This document shows, in pieces, positions 49,926 to 60,755 of a stretch of DNA of 64,000 bases. Position 1 is the stretch's first letter, and each line of letters opens with the position of its first letter. The notes beneath the pieces were generated by a model that saw only the letters and a list, made by a program, of their open reading frames with translations, made no database searches and was not told the DNA's origin. The position numbers were made by a program, and so were the translations under genes. This stretch comes from Glycomyces sp. YM15 (GTDB lineage: Bacteria; Actinomycetota; Actinomycetes; Mycobacteriales; Micromonosporaceae), in the NCBI RefSeq assembly GCF_016918015.1, contig NZ_JAERMK010000008.1:154917-218916 (forward strand), read 5' to 3'.

Positions 49926-51809
49926 CTACATTACTCCGGCTCCTTCGAACTGGGTCTTGTACAGCTCGGCGTACAGGCCGTCGCGGTCCACGAGTTCGTC
50001 GTGGGTGCCGGACTCGGCGACCCTCCCGTCCTCGAGGACCACGATCTTGTCGGCCCGCCGCACCGTCGAGAGGCGGTGGGCGATGACCAGGGAGGTGCGG
50101 CCTTCGAGGGCCGAGTCGAGGGCGCGCTGGACGGCCGCCTCGGACTCGGAGTCCAGGTGGGCGGTGGCCTCGTCGAGGATCACGATCGGCGGGGCCTTCA
50201 GCAGGACGCGGGCGATCGCGAGGCGCTGCTTCTCGCCGCCGGAGAAGCGGTAGCCGCGTTCGCCGACGACGGTGTCGAGCCCCGATTCGAGGCGGCGCAC
50301 GGTGTCGCCGATCTGGGCGCGGTCGAGCGCCTCCCAGATCTGCTCGTCGGTGGCCTCGGGCCGGGCGTAGCGGAGGTTCTCGCGCACGGTGTCGTGGAAC
50401 AGGTGCGCATCCTGGGTGACCATGCCGATGTGGGCGGCGAGCGAGGCGGCCTTGAGGTCGCGCACGTCGACGCCGCCGACCTCGACCGCGCCTGCGGTGA
50501 CGTCGTAGAGGCGCGGCACCAGGGTCGCCGTGGTGGTCTTCCCGGCGCCGGAGTGGCCGACGAGGGCCACGAGCTCGCCCGGGGCGACGTCGAAGGAGAC
50601 GCCGTCGAGGATCTGGCGGCCGTTGTCCGAGCGGTCGGGCCGGGCCAGGTCCTCGAGGCTCGCGAGTGAGACCTCGTCGGCGCCGGGGTAGCGGAACCGC
50701 ACGTCGCGGAAGCTGACCGAGGCGGCGCCCGGCGGGAGCTCGCGGGCGTCGTCCTTCTCGCGGATGAGCGGCTGGAGGTCGAGGACCTCGAAGACGCGCT
50801 GGAAGCTGACGAGCGCGCTCATCACGTCGACGCGCACGTTCGACAGGGCGGTGAGCGGGCCGTACAGGCGGGTGAGCAGCAGGGCCAGGGTGACGACGGT
50901 GCCGGCGCTGAGCTGCCCGGCGAACACGAGCGCGCCGCCGAGCCCGTACGCGAGGGCCTGCGAGAGGCCCGCGACGAGGGTGAGCGCGACGATGAACGTG
51001 CGGGCGTACATCGCGGTGGTGATGCCGATGCCGCGCACCCGGTCGGCTTTGTCGGCGAAGTCGGAGGACTCGGTCGCGGGGCGGCCGAAGAGCTTCACGA
51101 GCATCGCGCCGCCCACGTTGAACCGCTCGGCCATCTGCGTGTTCATGGCCGCGTTCAGGTCGAAGCCCTCCTTCGTGAGCGCCGCGAGCTTGCGGCCGAC
51201 CCACTTGGCGGGCACCAGGAACACGGGCACGAGCACGAGCGAGAGCAGCGTGATCTGCCAGGACTGGAAGAACATGACGCCGATGATGAGCGCGACGGCG
51301 ATGCCGTTCGAGACGAGTCCCGAGAGGGTGCTCGTGAACGCCCGCTGCGCGCCCATCACGTCGTTGTTCAGCCGCGACACGAGCGCGCCGGTCTGCGAAC
51401 GTGTGAAGAACGCCACGGGCATCGACTGCACGTGGTCGAACACGACCCGCCGCAGGTCGAAGATGATGCCCTCGCCGAGTTTCGCGCCGTACCACCGCAT
51501 CGCGAGGTTGAGGAGGCCTTCGACCGCGGCGAGCCCGGCGATGATCGCGGCGATCGTGACGACGCCGCGCTGCGTGCCGTTCGCGCCCGTGAGCTCGTTG
51601 ACGATGTCGCCGGCGAGCACCGGGGTGGCGACGCCGATCGCGGCGATGAGCGTCACGAGCCCGATGAACCACCCGATGTCGCGCCGGTAGGGCCTCGCGA
51701 AGCGGAGGATGCGGCGCTTCACGCCGCGGGAGAGTTTGACGCCTTTGAGGTCGTCGGCGCGCCGCATGGAGCGCATCGCGTCCCATCCGGCGGGTCCCAT
51801 CGATGACAC
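49926..51809 (-). CDS. ABC transporter, fused permease and ATP-binding protein (exporter type)
   Basis: 627 aa half-transporter. Six transmembrane helices (about residues 40-330; e.g. DIGWFIGLVTLIAAIGVATPVLAG) are followed by the nucleotide-binding domain with Walker A GHSGAGKTT, signature FSGGEKQRLAIARV, Walker B PIVILDEATAHLD and H-loop VIAHRLSTV. It works as a homodimer or heterodimer and probably exports a lipid or drug; the cargo is not readable. The GTG at 51809 follows AGGAGG closely; an ATG nine bases further is also in frame. No partner half-transporter lies next to it. Confidence 0.93.
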   Translation of the reverse strand: MSSMGPAGWDAMRSMRRADDLKGVKLSRGVKRRILRFARPYRRDIGWFIGLVTLIAAIGVATPVLAGDIVNELTGANGTQRGVVTIAAIIAGLAAVEGLLNLAMRWYGAKLGEGIIFDLRRVVFDHVQSMPVAFFTRSQTGALVSRLNNDVMGAQRAFTSTLSGLVSNGIAVALIIGVMFFQSWQITLLSLVLVPVFLVPAKWVGRKLAALTKEGFDLNAAMNTQMAERFNVGGAMLVKLFGRPATESSDFADKADRVRGIGITTAMYARTFIVALTLVAGLSQALAYGLGGALVFAGQLSAGTVVTLALLLTRLYGPLTALSNVRVDVMSALVSFQRVFEVLDLQPLIREKDDARELPPGAASVSFRDVRFRYPGADEVSLASLEDLARPDRSDNGRQILDGVSFDVAPGELVALVGHSGAGKTTTATLVPRLYDVTAGAVEVGGVDVRDLKAASLAAHIGMVTQDAHLFHDTVRENLRYARPEATDEQIWEALDRAQIGDTVRRLESGLDTVVGERGYRFSGGEKQRLAIARVLLKAPPIVILDEATAHLDSESEAAVQRALDSALEGRTSLVIAHRLSTVRRADKIVVLEDGRVAESGTHDELVDRDGLYAELYKTQFEGAGVM

Positions 51810-51949
51810 TGGGCCTCCTGTGTTCAGGTATTGCCCAAGTGCGTTCGTCGGCCGCGCTCGTCGTCTGCCTGCAAGGCGGAGCGGGCGGGCTTGGGCTGGA
51901 GCTCGAGCTGCTGTCTAGTCGACACCGTCAACGCCCGGCCCCGCCCGGT

Positions 51950-52216
51950 TTATTTCCGCGGGCCTTTCCTGGCCCCTCCCCGGGTCCGGAGCTCGATGCC
52001 GGACTCGGCGAGGAGCCGGTGCACGAAGCCGTAGGAGCGCCCTATGGTTGAGGCGATGTCCCGGATGCTCTTGCCCTGCTCGTACTCGACGCTCACGAAC
52101 TCGGTGAGTTCTCGGCGCTCATCGCCCCTCACCTGCCGGTTCGGGTCGGTCCTGGTGGACTCGGCCGTGGGGAGGCCGGGAACACCACTGCTGCGGGGTG
52201 GAACCTCTGGTGCCAT
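51950..52216 (-). CDS. Small helix-turn-helix protein
   Basis: 88 aa. After a disordered head with Pro, Ser and Thr, the domain reads ELTEFVSVEYEQGKSIRDIASTIGRSYGFVHRLLAESGIELRTRGGARKG, a homeodomain-like helix-turn-helix found in many short actinobacterial proteins. It probably binds DNA; targets are unknown. AAAGGACAC precedes the ATG. It is divergent from the polytopic membrane protein gene and about 140 bp upstream of the ABC exporter gene on the same strand. Confidence 0.85.
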   Translation of the reverse strand: MAPEVPPRSSGVPGLPTAESTRTDPNRQVRGDERRELTEFVSVEYEQGKSIRDIASTIGRSYGFVHRLLAESGIELRTRGGARKGPRK

Positions 52217-52320
52217 GTGTCCTTTCCTATGCACGGAGGGTAATGAAGGTGCGTTGTGAAGTTTGCCGGAGTTTTCTCGCCCGGCGGTCGCTTGTGTCGG
52301 ATACCCGATAGTTTCGTAAC

Positions 52321-53583
52321 GTGACCGCACCGCAGAGCTCATTCACCGACCGGGTCGAGACCCTCGCCCCGGCCCGGCAGCGCCATGGGCGGCTGCGTGA
52401 CATCGCCATCTGGCTCACCCTGCTGGTGGCGACCTTGACGCTCGCGTCGATCGCGGTCGAGACGTCCGAAGTGGTCGGTCCGGCGACGCTTCCCTGGTGG
52501 CCCGCGCAGAACCTCCAGTTCCACGTCACCGCCGGCATGGTGGTCGCGCCGCTGACGGCCGCGGCCGTGCTCGCGGCGGCCTCGCGGCCCGCGGCGGCCC
52601 GCATGTCCTGGAACACGCTGCTGGTGCTCTCCTACCTGGCCTCGATCACCTGGTCGGGCGCGCTGCACACCAATGTGGACCCCACGACGATGTCGACCGC
52701 CACCGCCGGTGCGCGGCAGGCGATCGCGCTCCTGGTCTCGTACACCGGCTCACAGGCGGGCCTGGCGATCACGGTGATCGCGATCTCGTGCCTGTCGGTG
52801 CCGCTGACGCTCGTCGCCGTCAAATCGGTGGCCGGACCCGTTGCGGCGCGGGCACTCTCGCCGGTGCTCATCCTCGGGCCGTGGGCGGCCTGGACCACCC
52901 TGGGCATCGACGGGATCTCGGCGGCGGCCTGCGCGGCCGTGCTCGCGTGCGGCGCGGTCGTCTCGGAGCGGAAGGTCCGGAGCGCGGACGCGTTCTGGGG
53001 CGCGGCGGCCGCGGGCGGCCTGCTCGGCATCGCGGCATTGCTTTCATATGGGGCGGCGTGGTTCGCGGTCTCGCTGCTCTGCCTCTTCTTCGCCCGGCGA
53101 CGGTCCGCGCAGATCCTCGTCGCCGCGGCCGCCGCGCTGGCGGTGCTGGGAATGGCCGCGGCCCTGGGAAACTCGTGGCCGTACGGGCTCGTGGACACCT
53201 ACAACGCGGCGATCGGCGAGATCGCGGCGCACCCGGGCCAGCTGTGGTGGCTCGCGCTCATGCCCGCGCTGGTGTGCGTGGCGTGCGGCCCGGCGATCAT
53301 CGAGAGCCTGCGGCGCTTCGGATCGAGCGTGGCATGGCCCCTCATGATCGGCCCGCTGCTGGCGCTGATGATCGCGCCGCTGAGCGGATCGAACCCCGAG
53401 CAGCCCGAGTACGGCTGGATCGCGTTGTGCCCGTGGCTGATCGTGGCCGCGACCGCGCCGGGGCTCCACGGCGCCCACGGCACCGGCAGGGTCGGCGAGC
53501 AGCGCATGCGATCGGTGCGCGCGCCGCTGATGACCGCCGGAGCGGGCGCCTGCGCGGCGATCGTGCTCATGTACTCCGGCTGA
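52321..53583 (+). CDS. Polytopic membrane protein of unknown function
   Basis: 420 aa with about ten or eleven hydrophobic helices, among them IAIWLTLLVATLTLASIAVETS, GMVVAPLTAAAVLAAA, LSPVLILGPWAAWTTLGIDGISAAACAAVLACGAVV, FWGAAAAGGLLGIAALLSYGAAWFAVSLLCLFFARR and SAQILVAAAAALAVLGMAAALG. The general plan (many helices, short loops, GIDGISAA segment) resembles actinobacterial membrane glycosyltransferase-like proteins, but no catalytic Asp motif is clear, so I do not assign an activity. The start is GTG, probably leaderless (TAGTTT six bases upstream). Confidence 0.72.
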   Translation: MTAPQSSFTDRVETLAPARQRHGRLRDIAIWLTLLVATLTLASIAVETSEVVGPATLPWWPAQNLQFHVTAGMVVAPLTAAAVLAAASRPAAARMSWNTLLVLSYLASITWSGALHTNVDPTTMSTATAGARQAIALLVSYTGSQAGLAITVIAISCLSVPLTLVAVKSVAGPVAARALSPVLILGPWAAWTTLGIDGISAAACAAVLACGAVVSERKVRSADAFWGAAAAGGLLGIAALLSYGAAWFAVSLLCLFFARRRSAQILVAAAAALAVLGMAAALGNSWPYGLVDTYNAAIGEIAAHPGQLWWLALMPALVCVACGPAIIESLRRFGSSVAWPLMIGPLLALMIAPLSGSNPEQPEYGWIALCPWLIVAATAPGLHGAHGTGRVGEQRMRSVRAPLMTAGAGACAAIVLMYSG

Positions 53584-53765
53584 GCCGGGGCTTCGACCAG
53601 GCGGTCCCGCGGCCCCCGCCCACAAGCCCCCACTGGAGGGGAGCGAGGGACCGCCCCAACCTTCCCGCCCGGGTACGACACGACGGCGGCCTCGCAGCCC
53701 TCGTGTCATCCGAAAGAGCGGGGCAGCGCGTCCGTAGGGGACGGGCCGCGGAACGCGGCGCTCGC

Positions 53766-55385
<1,620 letters not shown>

Positions 55386-55690
55386 GTGGGGACTCCTTCA
55401 GGCGATGGCGGCCGGAGATCGGCGACCGGGTGATGGCGGGCAAGGTCGTACGAGCGCCTTTGCCGCAGACTTTCCAAGTTTAGGCGGCGTCGTACGTCAC
55501 GGTCATGTCGATATAGCCGGTGCCACGATGCGGAGGCACGCGGTCACATTCCGTGCTCGACCTCCTCCGTTCAGGGGAGGCGCGGCCGCCCCGAGGTGCC
55601 GACCTCTGCCGCAAGAGGACCAGTTCCGGCGTTGTATCGCCTGGTCATGGGCTTGTTGTCCAAATCGGGTCTGTTAGGTTTCCCCTCGCT
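55386..55690. other. 305-bp divergent region between the ABC-F and LytM-peptidase genes
   Basis: It holds both promoters. GTCGTACG occurs twice (55445-55452, 55489-55496), 44 bp apart, upstream of the ABC-F gene. The peptidase promoter is at its right end. No gene or leader peptide was recognised. Confidence 0.5.
55653..55680 (+). promoter_or_regulatory. Promoter of the LytM-type peptidase gene
   Basis: TTGTTG (55653-55658) and TAGGTT (55675-55680), 16-bp spacer; the ATG lies 10 nt after the -10 element, giving a leader of only a few bases. Confidence 0.6.
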
Positions 55691-56548
55691 ATGGGCAAAC
55701 ATGACGACACCAGCGAATCCGCTGGCAGAGAAATGACCAGCCGCCGACTTCGGGCCGTACTCCGGCGCCGCCGCATTCATCGCGAACGTCACAGTTGGCG
55801 TTTCGTGAACGCGGGGCTCGCCGCAGCGATCCTCGTCGGCTCCGGACTCGCGGCCCTTTCGGGCCACAACGCCGCGGCGCAGGCCGCAGAGGCCGAGGAG
55901 CAGCAGAACGACACGGTCGTCCAATCCGAATGGCAGGTCGACAGCGTCCTGGCCGGGATGGAGACCGAGTGGGTGGCCGAGCAGACCGCCCGCCAGAAGG
56001 CCGAGGAGGCCGCCGCCGAGGAGGCGAAGCGCCTCGCCGCCGAGCAGGCCGCGAAGGAGGCCGCTGAGAAGGCCGCCGCCGAGGAAGCGGCCCGTGTGGC
56101 CGCTGAAGAGGCGGAGCGCGCCGCGGCCGAGGCCGCCGCGGAGGCCGCCGAGGCCGCGAACCCGTGGATGGCGCCCTCTGAAGCGGCCGTCACGTCCTTT
56201 TACGGGATGCGCAACGGCAGGCTGCACGGCGGCACCGACTTCGCCAACTGGGAGGGCGACAAGATCCCGGTCGTCGGCGACGGCACCGTGACGTACGTCG
56301 GCTACGAGGCCGGCGGCTACGGCAACGTGGCCTACGTCGACCACGGCGACGGCATCCAGACGCGCTACGCGCACGCCTCCGAGGTCCCCGTCAGCGTCGG
56401 CGACAAGCTCTCCAAGGGCGACACCGTCATCATCTCCGGGAACACCGGCGGCTCGACCGGTCCTCACCTGCACTTCGAGGTGCTCATCGACGGCGAGAAG
56501 GTCGACTCGCTCGCCTGGCTCGAAAAGCAGGGTGTCGACGTCGGCTGA
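55691..56548 (+). CDS. Membrane-anchored M23 (LytM-type) peptidase
   Basis: 285 aa. A basic cytoplasmic head (RLRAVLRRRRIHRERHSWRF), one transmembrane helix (about residues 37-56, FVNAGLAAAILVGSGLAALSG), an Ala/Glu-rich coiled coil (about 85-150, EEAAAEEAKRLAAEQAAKEAAEKAAAEEAARVA), then a LytM domain. The zinc motif is present: HGGTDFAN (HxxxD) and GPHLHFEV (HxH), so it may cleave peptidoglycan cross-links; the first His of the M23 set should be checked by alignment. The ATG at 55691 is chosen because it follows the promoter; the frame is open further upstream. Confidence 0.88.
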   Translation: MGKHDDTSESAGREMTSRRLRAVLRRRRIHRERHSWRFVNAGLAAAILVGSGLAALSGHNAAAQAAEAEEQQNDTVVQSEWQVDSVLAGMETEWVAEQTARQKAEEAAAEEAKRLAAEQAAKEAAEKAAAEEAARVAAEEAERAAAEAAAEAAEAANPWMAPSEAAVTSFYGMRNGRLHGGTDFANWEGDKIPVVGDGTVTYVGYEAGGYGNVAYVDHGDGIQTRYAHASEVPVSVGDKLSKGDTVIISGNTGGSTGPHLHFEVLIDGEKVDSLAWLEKQGVDVG

Positions 56549-56585
56549 CGCCGCAACGACCTTTCTCTCTCCTTACAAGTGAATA

Positions 56586-56660
56586 GACGGCGGCGGCCGC
56601 AGGCCACGGCGAAGCTTGCGAGCCGTGCAGATGCACAGCATCTCCCCTGCGGCCGCCGTC
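56586..56660. terminator. Hairpin between the LytM-peptidase and LacI genes
   Basis: GACGGCGGCGGCCGCAGG (56586-56603) pairs with CCTGCGGCCGCCGTC (56646-56660), leaving a 3-nt bulge and a 42-nt loop. It lies between two convergent genes. Confidence 0.7.
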
Positions 56661-56669
56661 CTGTTCCGT

Positions 56670-57656
56670 CTAGCGCAGGGTGAGCTGCGGTTCGATGAGC
56701 GTCGAGTCGGGGACGTCGCGGCCGTCGAGCTTGCGCATCAGGTGGCGCACGGCGGTCTGCGCGAGGGTCTCGGCCGGGACGAGGACGGACGGCAGCTGCG
56801 GGTGGACCCGCTCGGCGACCTCGTCGGGGCCGATGACGACCACGTGGAAGTCCTCCCCCACGCGCTTGCCGGCGTCGGCGAGGGCGTGCATGACATGGCC
56901 GACGGCCGGCTCGTTGTGGACGGCGAGACCGGTCAGTTCCGGCCGCGCCGCCAGGAGCTCCTTCACCGTGCGCTGCACCTCGGTCGGGTAGTTCGGGCAG
57001 GGCTGGACCTCCGCCCGCAGGCCGGGGCGGCTGAGGAAGCCCTCCCGCACGCGCTCGGCGAAGCCCGTGCGCCGCTCGTAGACCGCTTCGGCGGCGCCCA
57101 GCAGCGCGATCTCGCCGCAGCCGCGCTCGGCCAGGTAGTCGGCGCAGACCCGGCCCGCCGCGGTGAAGTCGAGGTCCACGCAGGTGAGCCCCTCGGAGTC
57201 GGCGGGGAATCCGATCAGGACGTTCGGCAGTCCCAGGCGGCGCAGGGTCTCCACCCGCGGGTCCCGGACTTCGACGTCCATGAGGATGAGTCCGTCCACC
57301 ATGGCTGAAGCGGCGACGCGGGCCAGGCCCGCGGGCCCTTCGTCGGCGGTCATGAGCAGCACGTCCTGGTCGTGGCGGCGCGCCTCCGCGACCGCCCCCG
57401 CCGCGAACTGCATGAGCACCGGCAGGTGCATGCCGTCGCGGATCGGGAACATCATCGCGACGACCCCGGCCCGCCGGGAGGCGAGCGAGCGCGCCCCGGC
57501 GTGCGGGTGGTAGCCGAGGTCGGCCACGGCCGCCATGACGCGGTCGGCCGTCTCCGGGGAGATCGACCGCTTCCCGCTCAGCACATACGAGACGGTACTG
57601 GCGGCGACCCCGGCGCGTGCCGCGACGTCGGCGATCGTGACGCCCCGGCCGGCCAC
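56670..57656 (-). CDS. LacI-family transcriptional regulator
   Basis: 328 aa. The N-terminal helix-turn-helix and hinge read VTIADVAARAGVAASTVSYVLSGKRSISPETADRVMAAVADLGYHPHAGARSLASRR. The rest is a periplasmic-binding-protein-like effector domain (GVVAMMFPI, MVDGLILMDVE, VLIGFPADSEGLTCVDLDFTAAG). It is translated from a GTG that shares one base with the GH3 stop (TAGTG), so it is made with the enzyme it most likely represses. TCGAAGCGCTTCGA operators before the GH3 gene have the central CG symmetry typical of LacI binding sites. The ligand is probably a sugar released by the GH3 enzyme. Confidence 0.93.
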   Translation of the reverse strand: MAGRGVTIADVAARAGVAASTVSYVLSGKRSISPETADRVMAAVADLGYHPHAGARSLASRRAGVVAMMFPIRDGMHLPVLMQFAAGAVAEARRHDQDVLLMTADEGPAGLARVAASAMVDGLILMDVEVRDPRVETLRRLGLPNVLIGFPADSEGLTCVDLDFTAAGRVCADYLAERGCGEIALLGAAEAVYERRTGFAERVREGFLSRPGLRAEVQPCPNYPTEVQRTVKELLAARPELTGLAVHNEPAVGHVMHALADAGKRVGEDFHVVVIGPDEVAERVHPQLPSVLVPAETLAQTAVRHLMRKLDGRDVPDSTLIEPQLTLR

Positions 57657-60490
57657 TACGACTCCCCGCCGAAGGTCAGCGAGGCCAGGCGGACCGGACC
57701 GGACTCGAAGGACACGTACAGGTCCTTGACGCCCTCGATACGGCCCAGTTCGACCGTCACATCGGTGTAGTCGTACACGCCTTCGGTCGACGGGGTGTCG
57801 ATCTTGGCGAGCACGTCGCCGTCGAGCGGGTCGTCCACGCGCAGCGTGAGCTGCGAGGCCCGGCCCGCGACTCGGGCGGTCACAGTGGAGTACTCCGGGT
57901 CGCCCTGCCCGAAATCGCAGTCGCCCAGCATGATCCAGCCGCCCGCCTCCTCCGCGGCGATCACGTCGCCGGAGGTGCGGTTCTCGTCGCGCCAGAGCAC
58001 GCCCTCGTAACTGTCGTTCGCGGTGGCGGCCAAGGGCTGCGAGAGGTCGCGGGCGCCCACGGTCTCGCCGTCGACGCGCACCGAGGCCGAGAGGACGATG
58101 TCCGCGGCGGAGCGGCCGACCATGAGGCGCTGGCGGGACTTCTCGACGACCATCCGCCCGGTCACGTTGTCCCAGTGGGCGAGTTCGTCCACGGGAAGCG
58201 TGAAGGCGACGGTGCGGGTCTCGCCCGCGGCCAGGCGGACCTTCTCGAAGCGGCGGAGCTGGCGCAGCGGCTGCTTGACGCGCGAGCCGCACTGGTGCGT
58301 GTAGAGCTGCACCACTTCGACGCCGTCGCGGTCGCTCGCGTTCGTGACCTCGACGGTGACGGTGAGCTCGTCTCCGGGCCTGGCGTTCGCCTTGTCGGTC
58401 TTCAGGTTCCCGTACTTGAAGTCCGCGTAGGAGAGGCCGTGGCCGAACGGGTAGAGCGGCTGGCCGAGGTAGTAGAGGTAGGTCGCGTCGGAGGCCACGA
58501 TGTCGTAGTCGAGCATCGCGGGCAGCTCGGCCGCGTCGGTGTACCAGGTCTGCGGGAGGCGGCCCTCGGGGTCGCGGTCGCCGTAGAGGACGTCGGCGAG
58601 GGCGTTGCCCCACTCCTGGCCCCCGTGGCCCGACCACACCACGGCCGACGGACGCGTCGTGTCCCAGTTCACCGAGAGCGGGTATGAGGACGACATGACC
58701 AGAACGGTATTCGGATTGGCCTCCATCACCTGCCGCAGGAGGAGCTCCTGTGACTGCGGCAGGAAGAGGTCCTTGCGGTCCTCGGTCTCACGACCGTTGA
58801 CGAGCGGGTGGTCGCCGAGGACGGCGATGACGACGTCGGCCTCGCGCGCGAGGCCTGCGGCCACTTCACGGCCCTTGACGACGTACTCGAAGTCGAGTTC
58901 GACGGCGTCGGTGCGCTTGTCGCTCAAGGTGATACGGCCGTCCTCGAGTGCGAACCACTTGCTCTCCTCGGTGCCTTCGGCCCGGTGGATCTGCTGGAGG
59001 GCGACCTTGCCGCCTTCGACCTCCACGATCTTGAAGGTCTCGTGCACGTCGAACTCGTGCGGGCCGACCGAGTCCGCGCCGACCGTGCCGTCGAGGCGGC
59101 CGTCCACGTACAGGCCGGTGGCGACGTTGCGGGCCATGTAGGACCAGCCGCCCCAGTCGAACAGGTCGAACTGGGCGGCGGCGCCGGTGGTGTCGGTGAG
59201 CTCGAGCGCCTTGCCGTCCTCGACCGCGGTCACGTAGCCGGTCTTGTGGCGCAGGCGGATGCGGTCGACGCCTTCGCTGTGGACGACCTCGGCGCGCTCG
59301 CTCAGTGCCCGGCGGGCGGTGACCGCGTACGGCAGGGTGCCGGAGTACCAGTCCTGCATCTGGACGTCGGCGAGCGGGCCGATGACCGCGATCTTCTTGG
59401 GGGCCTTGAGCGGGAGGAGGCCGTCGTTGTCGAGCAACGTGATCGACTGGGTCGCGGCCTCGCGGGCGAGGGCCTGGTGCTCGGGCGAGTTGACGACCTC
59501 GTCGCCGATGTGCGCGTACGGGTCCTCGGGGTCGAACTCGCCGAGTCCGAAGCGCACGTGGAGGTTGCGGCGCACGGCCGTGTCGATGTCGCCCTCGTCG
59601 AGAAGGCCCCGCTCGAGCGCGGTCTCGATGTGGGCGAGGACGCCGGGCGCGTTCTCGTCGTCCTGCGTGAAGGAGTCGAGCCCGGCCTTCAAGGCCGCGG
59701 CGTAGGCGGTCGGGAGGTCCTCGAAGTAGCCCTGGAGTTCGGCGAGGTTGTTGGGCGCGTAAGCGTCCGAGACGATGAACACCTCGTCGTCGGTCCAGGT
59801 GCGCAGTTCATCGTTCACCAGGGGCGTCACGTGCGCCGGGCGGCCGTTCACGAGGTTGTAGGAGAGCATGACCGCTACCGCGTCGCCGTTCGCCAGTGCG
59901 GGGCGGTGGGCGGCGAACTCGTATTCGCGCAGCACCCGGGGCGGCATGTTCGAGGAGGTGATGCAGCGGTCGGCTTCGTTGCCGTACGCCAGGAAGTGCT
60001 TGACGGAGGGCGCGGTCTTCCACACGGGGCCGTCGCCCTTGAGGCCCCGGGCGTACGCGGCGCCCATGAGCCCGGTCATGCCCGCGTCCTCCGAGTAGCC
60101 CTCCTCGTTACGGCCCCAGCGGGGGTCGCGCAGGGGGTTCACGGTGGGGGCCCACACGTTGCGTCCGACCTTGACCGGGTCGTTGTGGTTGAAGGCGAGC
60201 ACCTCGTCGGCGACGGCCGCGCCGACCTGCTCCACGAGCTCGGGGTTCCAGGTCGCGCCCAGGGCGACCACCTGCGGGAAGACGGTGGCCTCGCCGAGCC
60301 ACGCGAGCCCGTGCAGCGCTTCGGTGCCGGTTTTGAAGGGGCCCATGCCCAGGCGTTCGACCGGACGGTGGTACTGGTGCAGCAGGCCGATCTTCTCGTC
60401 GAGCGTCAGACGGGAGAGGAGATCGGCGACGCGCTCGGCGCGCGGCAGGTTCGGGTCGCGGAAGGCGGGACGCGGGTCGATGTCGCTCAT
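57656..60490 (-). CDS. Glycoside hydrolase family 3 enzyme with inserted and C-terminal carbohydrate-binding-like domains
   Basis: 944 aa with no signal peptide, so cytoplasmic. The GH3 barrel (about 20-320) has KHFLAYGNEADR and the nucleophile Asp242 in FIVSDAYAPN. The second domain (about 325-405 and 540-690) is split by an insertion (about 409-540), which by its repeats (GYVTAVEDGKALELTDT, GLYVDGRLDGTVGADS) looks like a beta-trefoil/fascin-like fold. A fibronectin III-like domain (about 705-800) and a CBM6-like module (about 815-940) follow. The substrate is probably a beta-glucoside or beta-xyloside. Two LacI-type operators surround its promoter; lacI follows with 1-bp overlap. Confidence 0.92.
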   Translation of the reverse strand: MSDIDPRPAFRDPNLPRAERVADLLSRLTLDEKIGLLHQYHRPVERLGMGPFKTGTEALHGLAWLGEATVFPQVVALGATWNPELVEQVGAAVADEVLAFNHNDPVKVGRNVWAPTVNPLRDPRWGRNEEGYSEDAGMTGLMGAAYARGLKGDGPVWKTAPSVKHFLAYGNEADRCITSSNMPPRVLREYEFAAHRPALANGDAVAVMLSYNLVNGRPAHVTPLVNDELRTWTDDEVFIVSDAYAPNNLAELQGYFEDLPTAYAAALKAGLDSFTQDDENAPGVLAHIETALERGLLDEGDIDTAVRRNLHVRFGLGEFDPEDPYAHIGDEVVNSPEHQALAREAATQSITLLDNDGLLPLKAPKKIAVIGPLADVQMQDWYSGTLPYAVTARRALSERAEVVHSEGVDRIRLRHKTGYVTAVEDGKALELTDTTGAAAQFDLFDWGGWSYMARNVATGLYVDGRLDGTVGADSVGPHEFDVHETFKIVEVEGGKVALQQIHRAEGTEESKWFALEDGRITLSDKRTDAVELDFEYVVKGREVAAGLAREADVVIAVLGDHPLVNGRETEDRKDLFLPQSQELLLRQVMEANPNTVLVMSSSYPLSVNWDTTRPSAVVWSGHGGQEWGNALADVLYGDRDPEGRLPQTWYTDAAELPAMLDYDIVASDATYLYYLGQPLYPFGHGLSYADFKYGNLKTDKANARPGDELTVTVEVTNASDRDGVEVVQLYTHQCGSRVKQPLRQLRRFEKVRLAAGETRTVAFTLPVDELAHWDNVTGRMVVEKSRQRLMVGRSAADIVLSASVRVDGETVGARDLSQPLAATANDSYEGVLWRDENRTSGDVIAAEEAGGWIMLGDCDFGQGDPEYSTVTARVAGRASQLTLRVDDPLDGDVLAKIDTPSTEGVYDYTDVTVELGRIEGVKDLYVSFESGPVRLASLTFGGES

Positions 60491-60538
60491 GGGTGGACTT
60501 CCTTGCTTGGACGTCGCTGTCGTGTGAGGGTCCGTCCG

Positions 60539-60552
60539 TCGAAGCGCTTCGA
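60539..60552. promoter_or_regulatory. LacI-type operator O1
   Basis: TCGAAGCGCTTCGA, a perfect palindrome, downstream of the GH3 promoter -10 and 49 bp before the start codon. A repressor here would block initiation. Confidence 0.9.
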
Positions 60553-60560
60553 TGATCAGG

Positions 60561-60588
60561 AGGTTACGTCCGTGATCTGCAACTGGAA
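60561..60588 (-). promoter_or_regulatory. GH3-lacI operon promoter
   Basis: On the minus strand TTCCAG (60583-60588), a 16-bp spacer and TAACCT (60561-60566). It lies exactly between the two LacI-type operators. Confidence 0.6.
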
Positions 60589-60597
60589 ATGGTCTTG

Positions 60598-60611
60598 TCG
60601 AAGCGCTTCGA
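60598..60611. promoter_or_regulatory. LacI-type operator O2
   Basis: The second identical copy of TCGAAGCGCTTCGA, 59 bp from the first and upstream of the -35, allowing looping or cooperative binding. Confidence 0.9.
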
Positions 60612-60755
60612 TTGAGGATGCAAGATTTCTACACCTTGGCCGTGACCCAAGTCAAGGCGGGTGAGGTGCGACAACGTACGCAATTGACGGGTTTGACCCG
60701 TTCCGGAGGTCTTTGACCTGCGGTAACAGGCGGGGTAACAATCGTGAAACAGACG

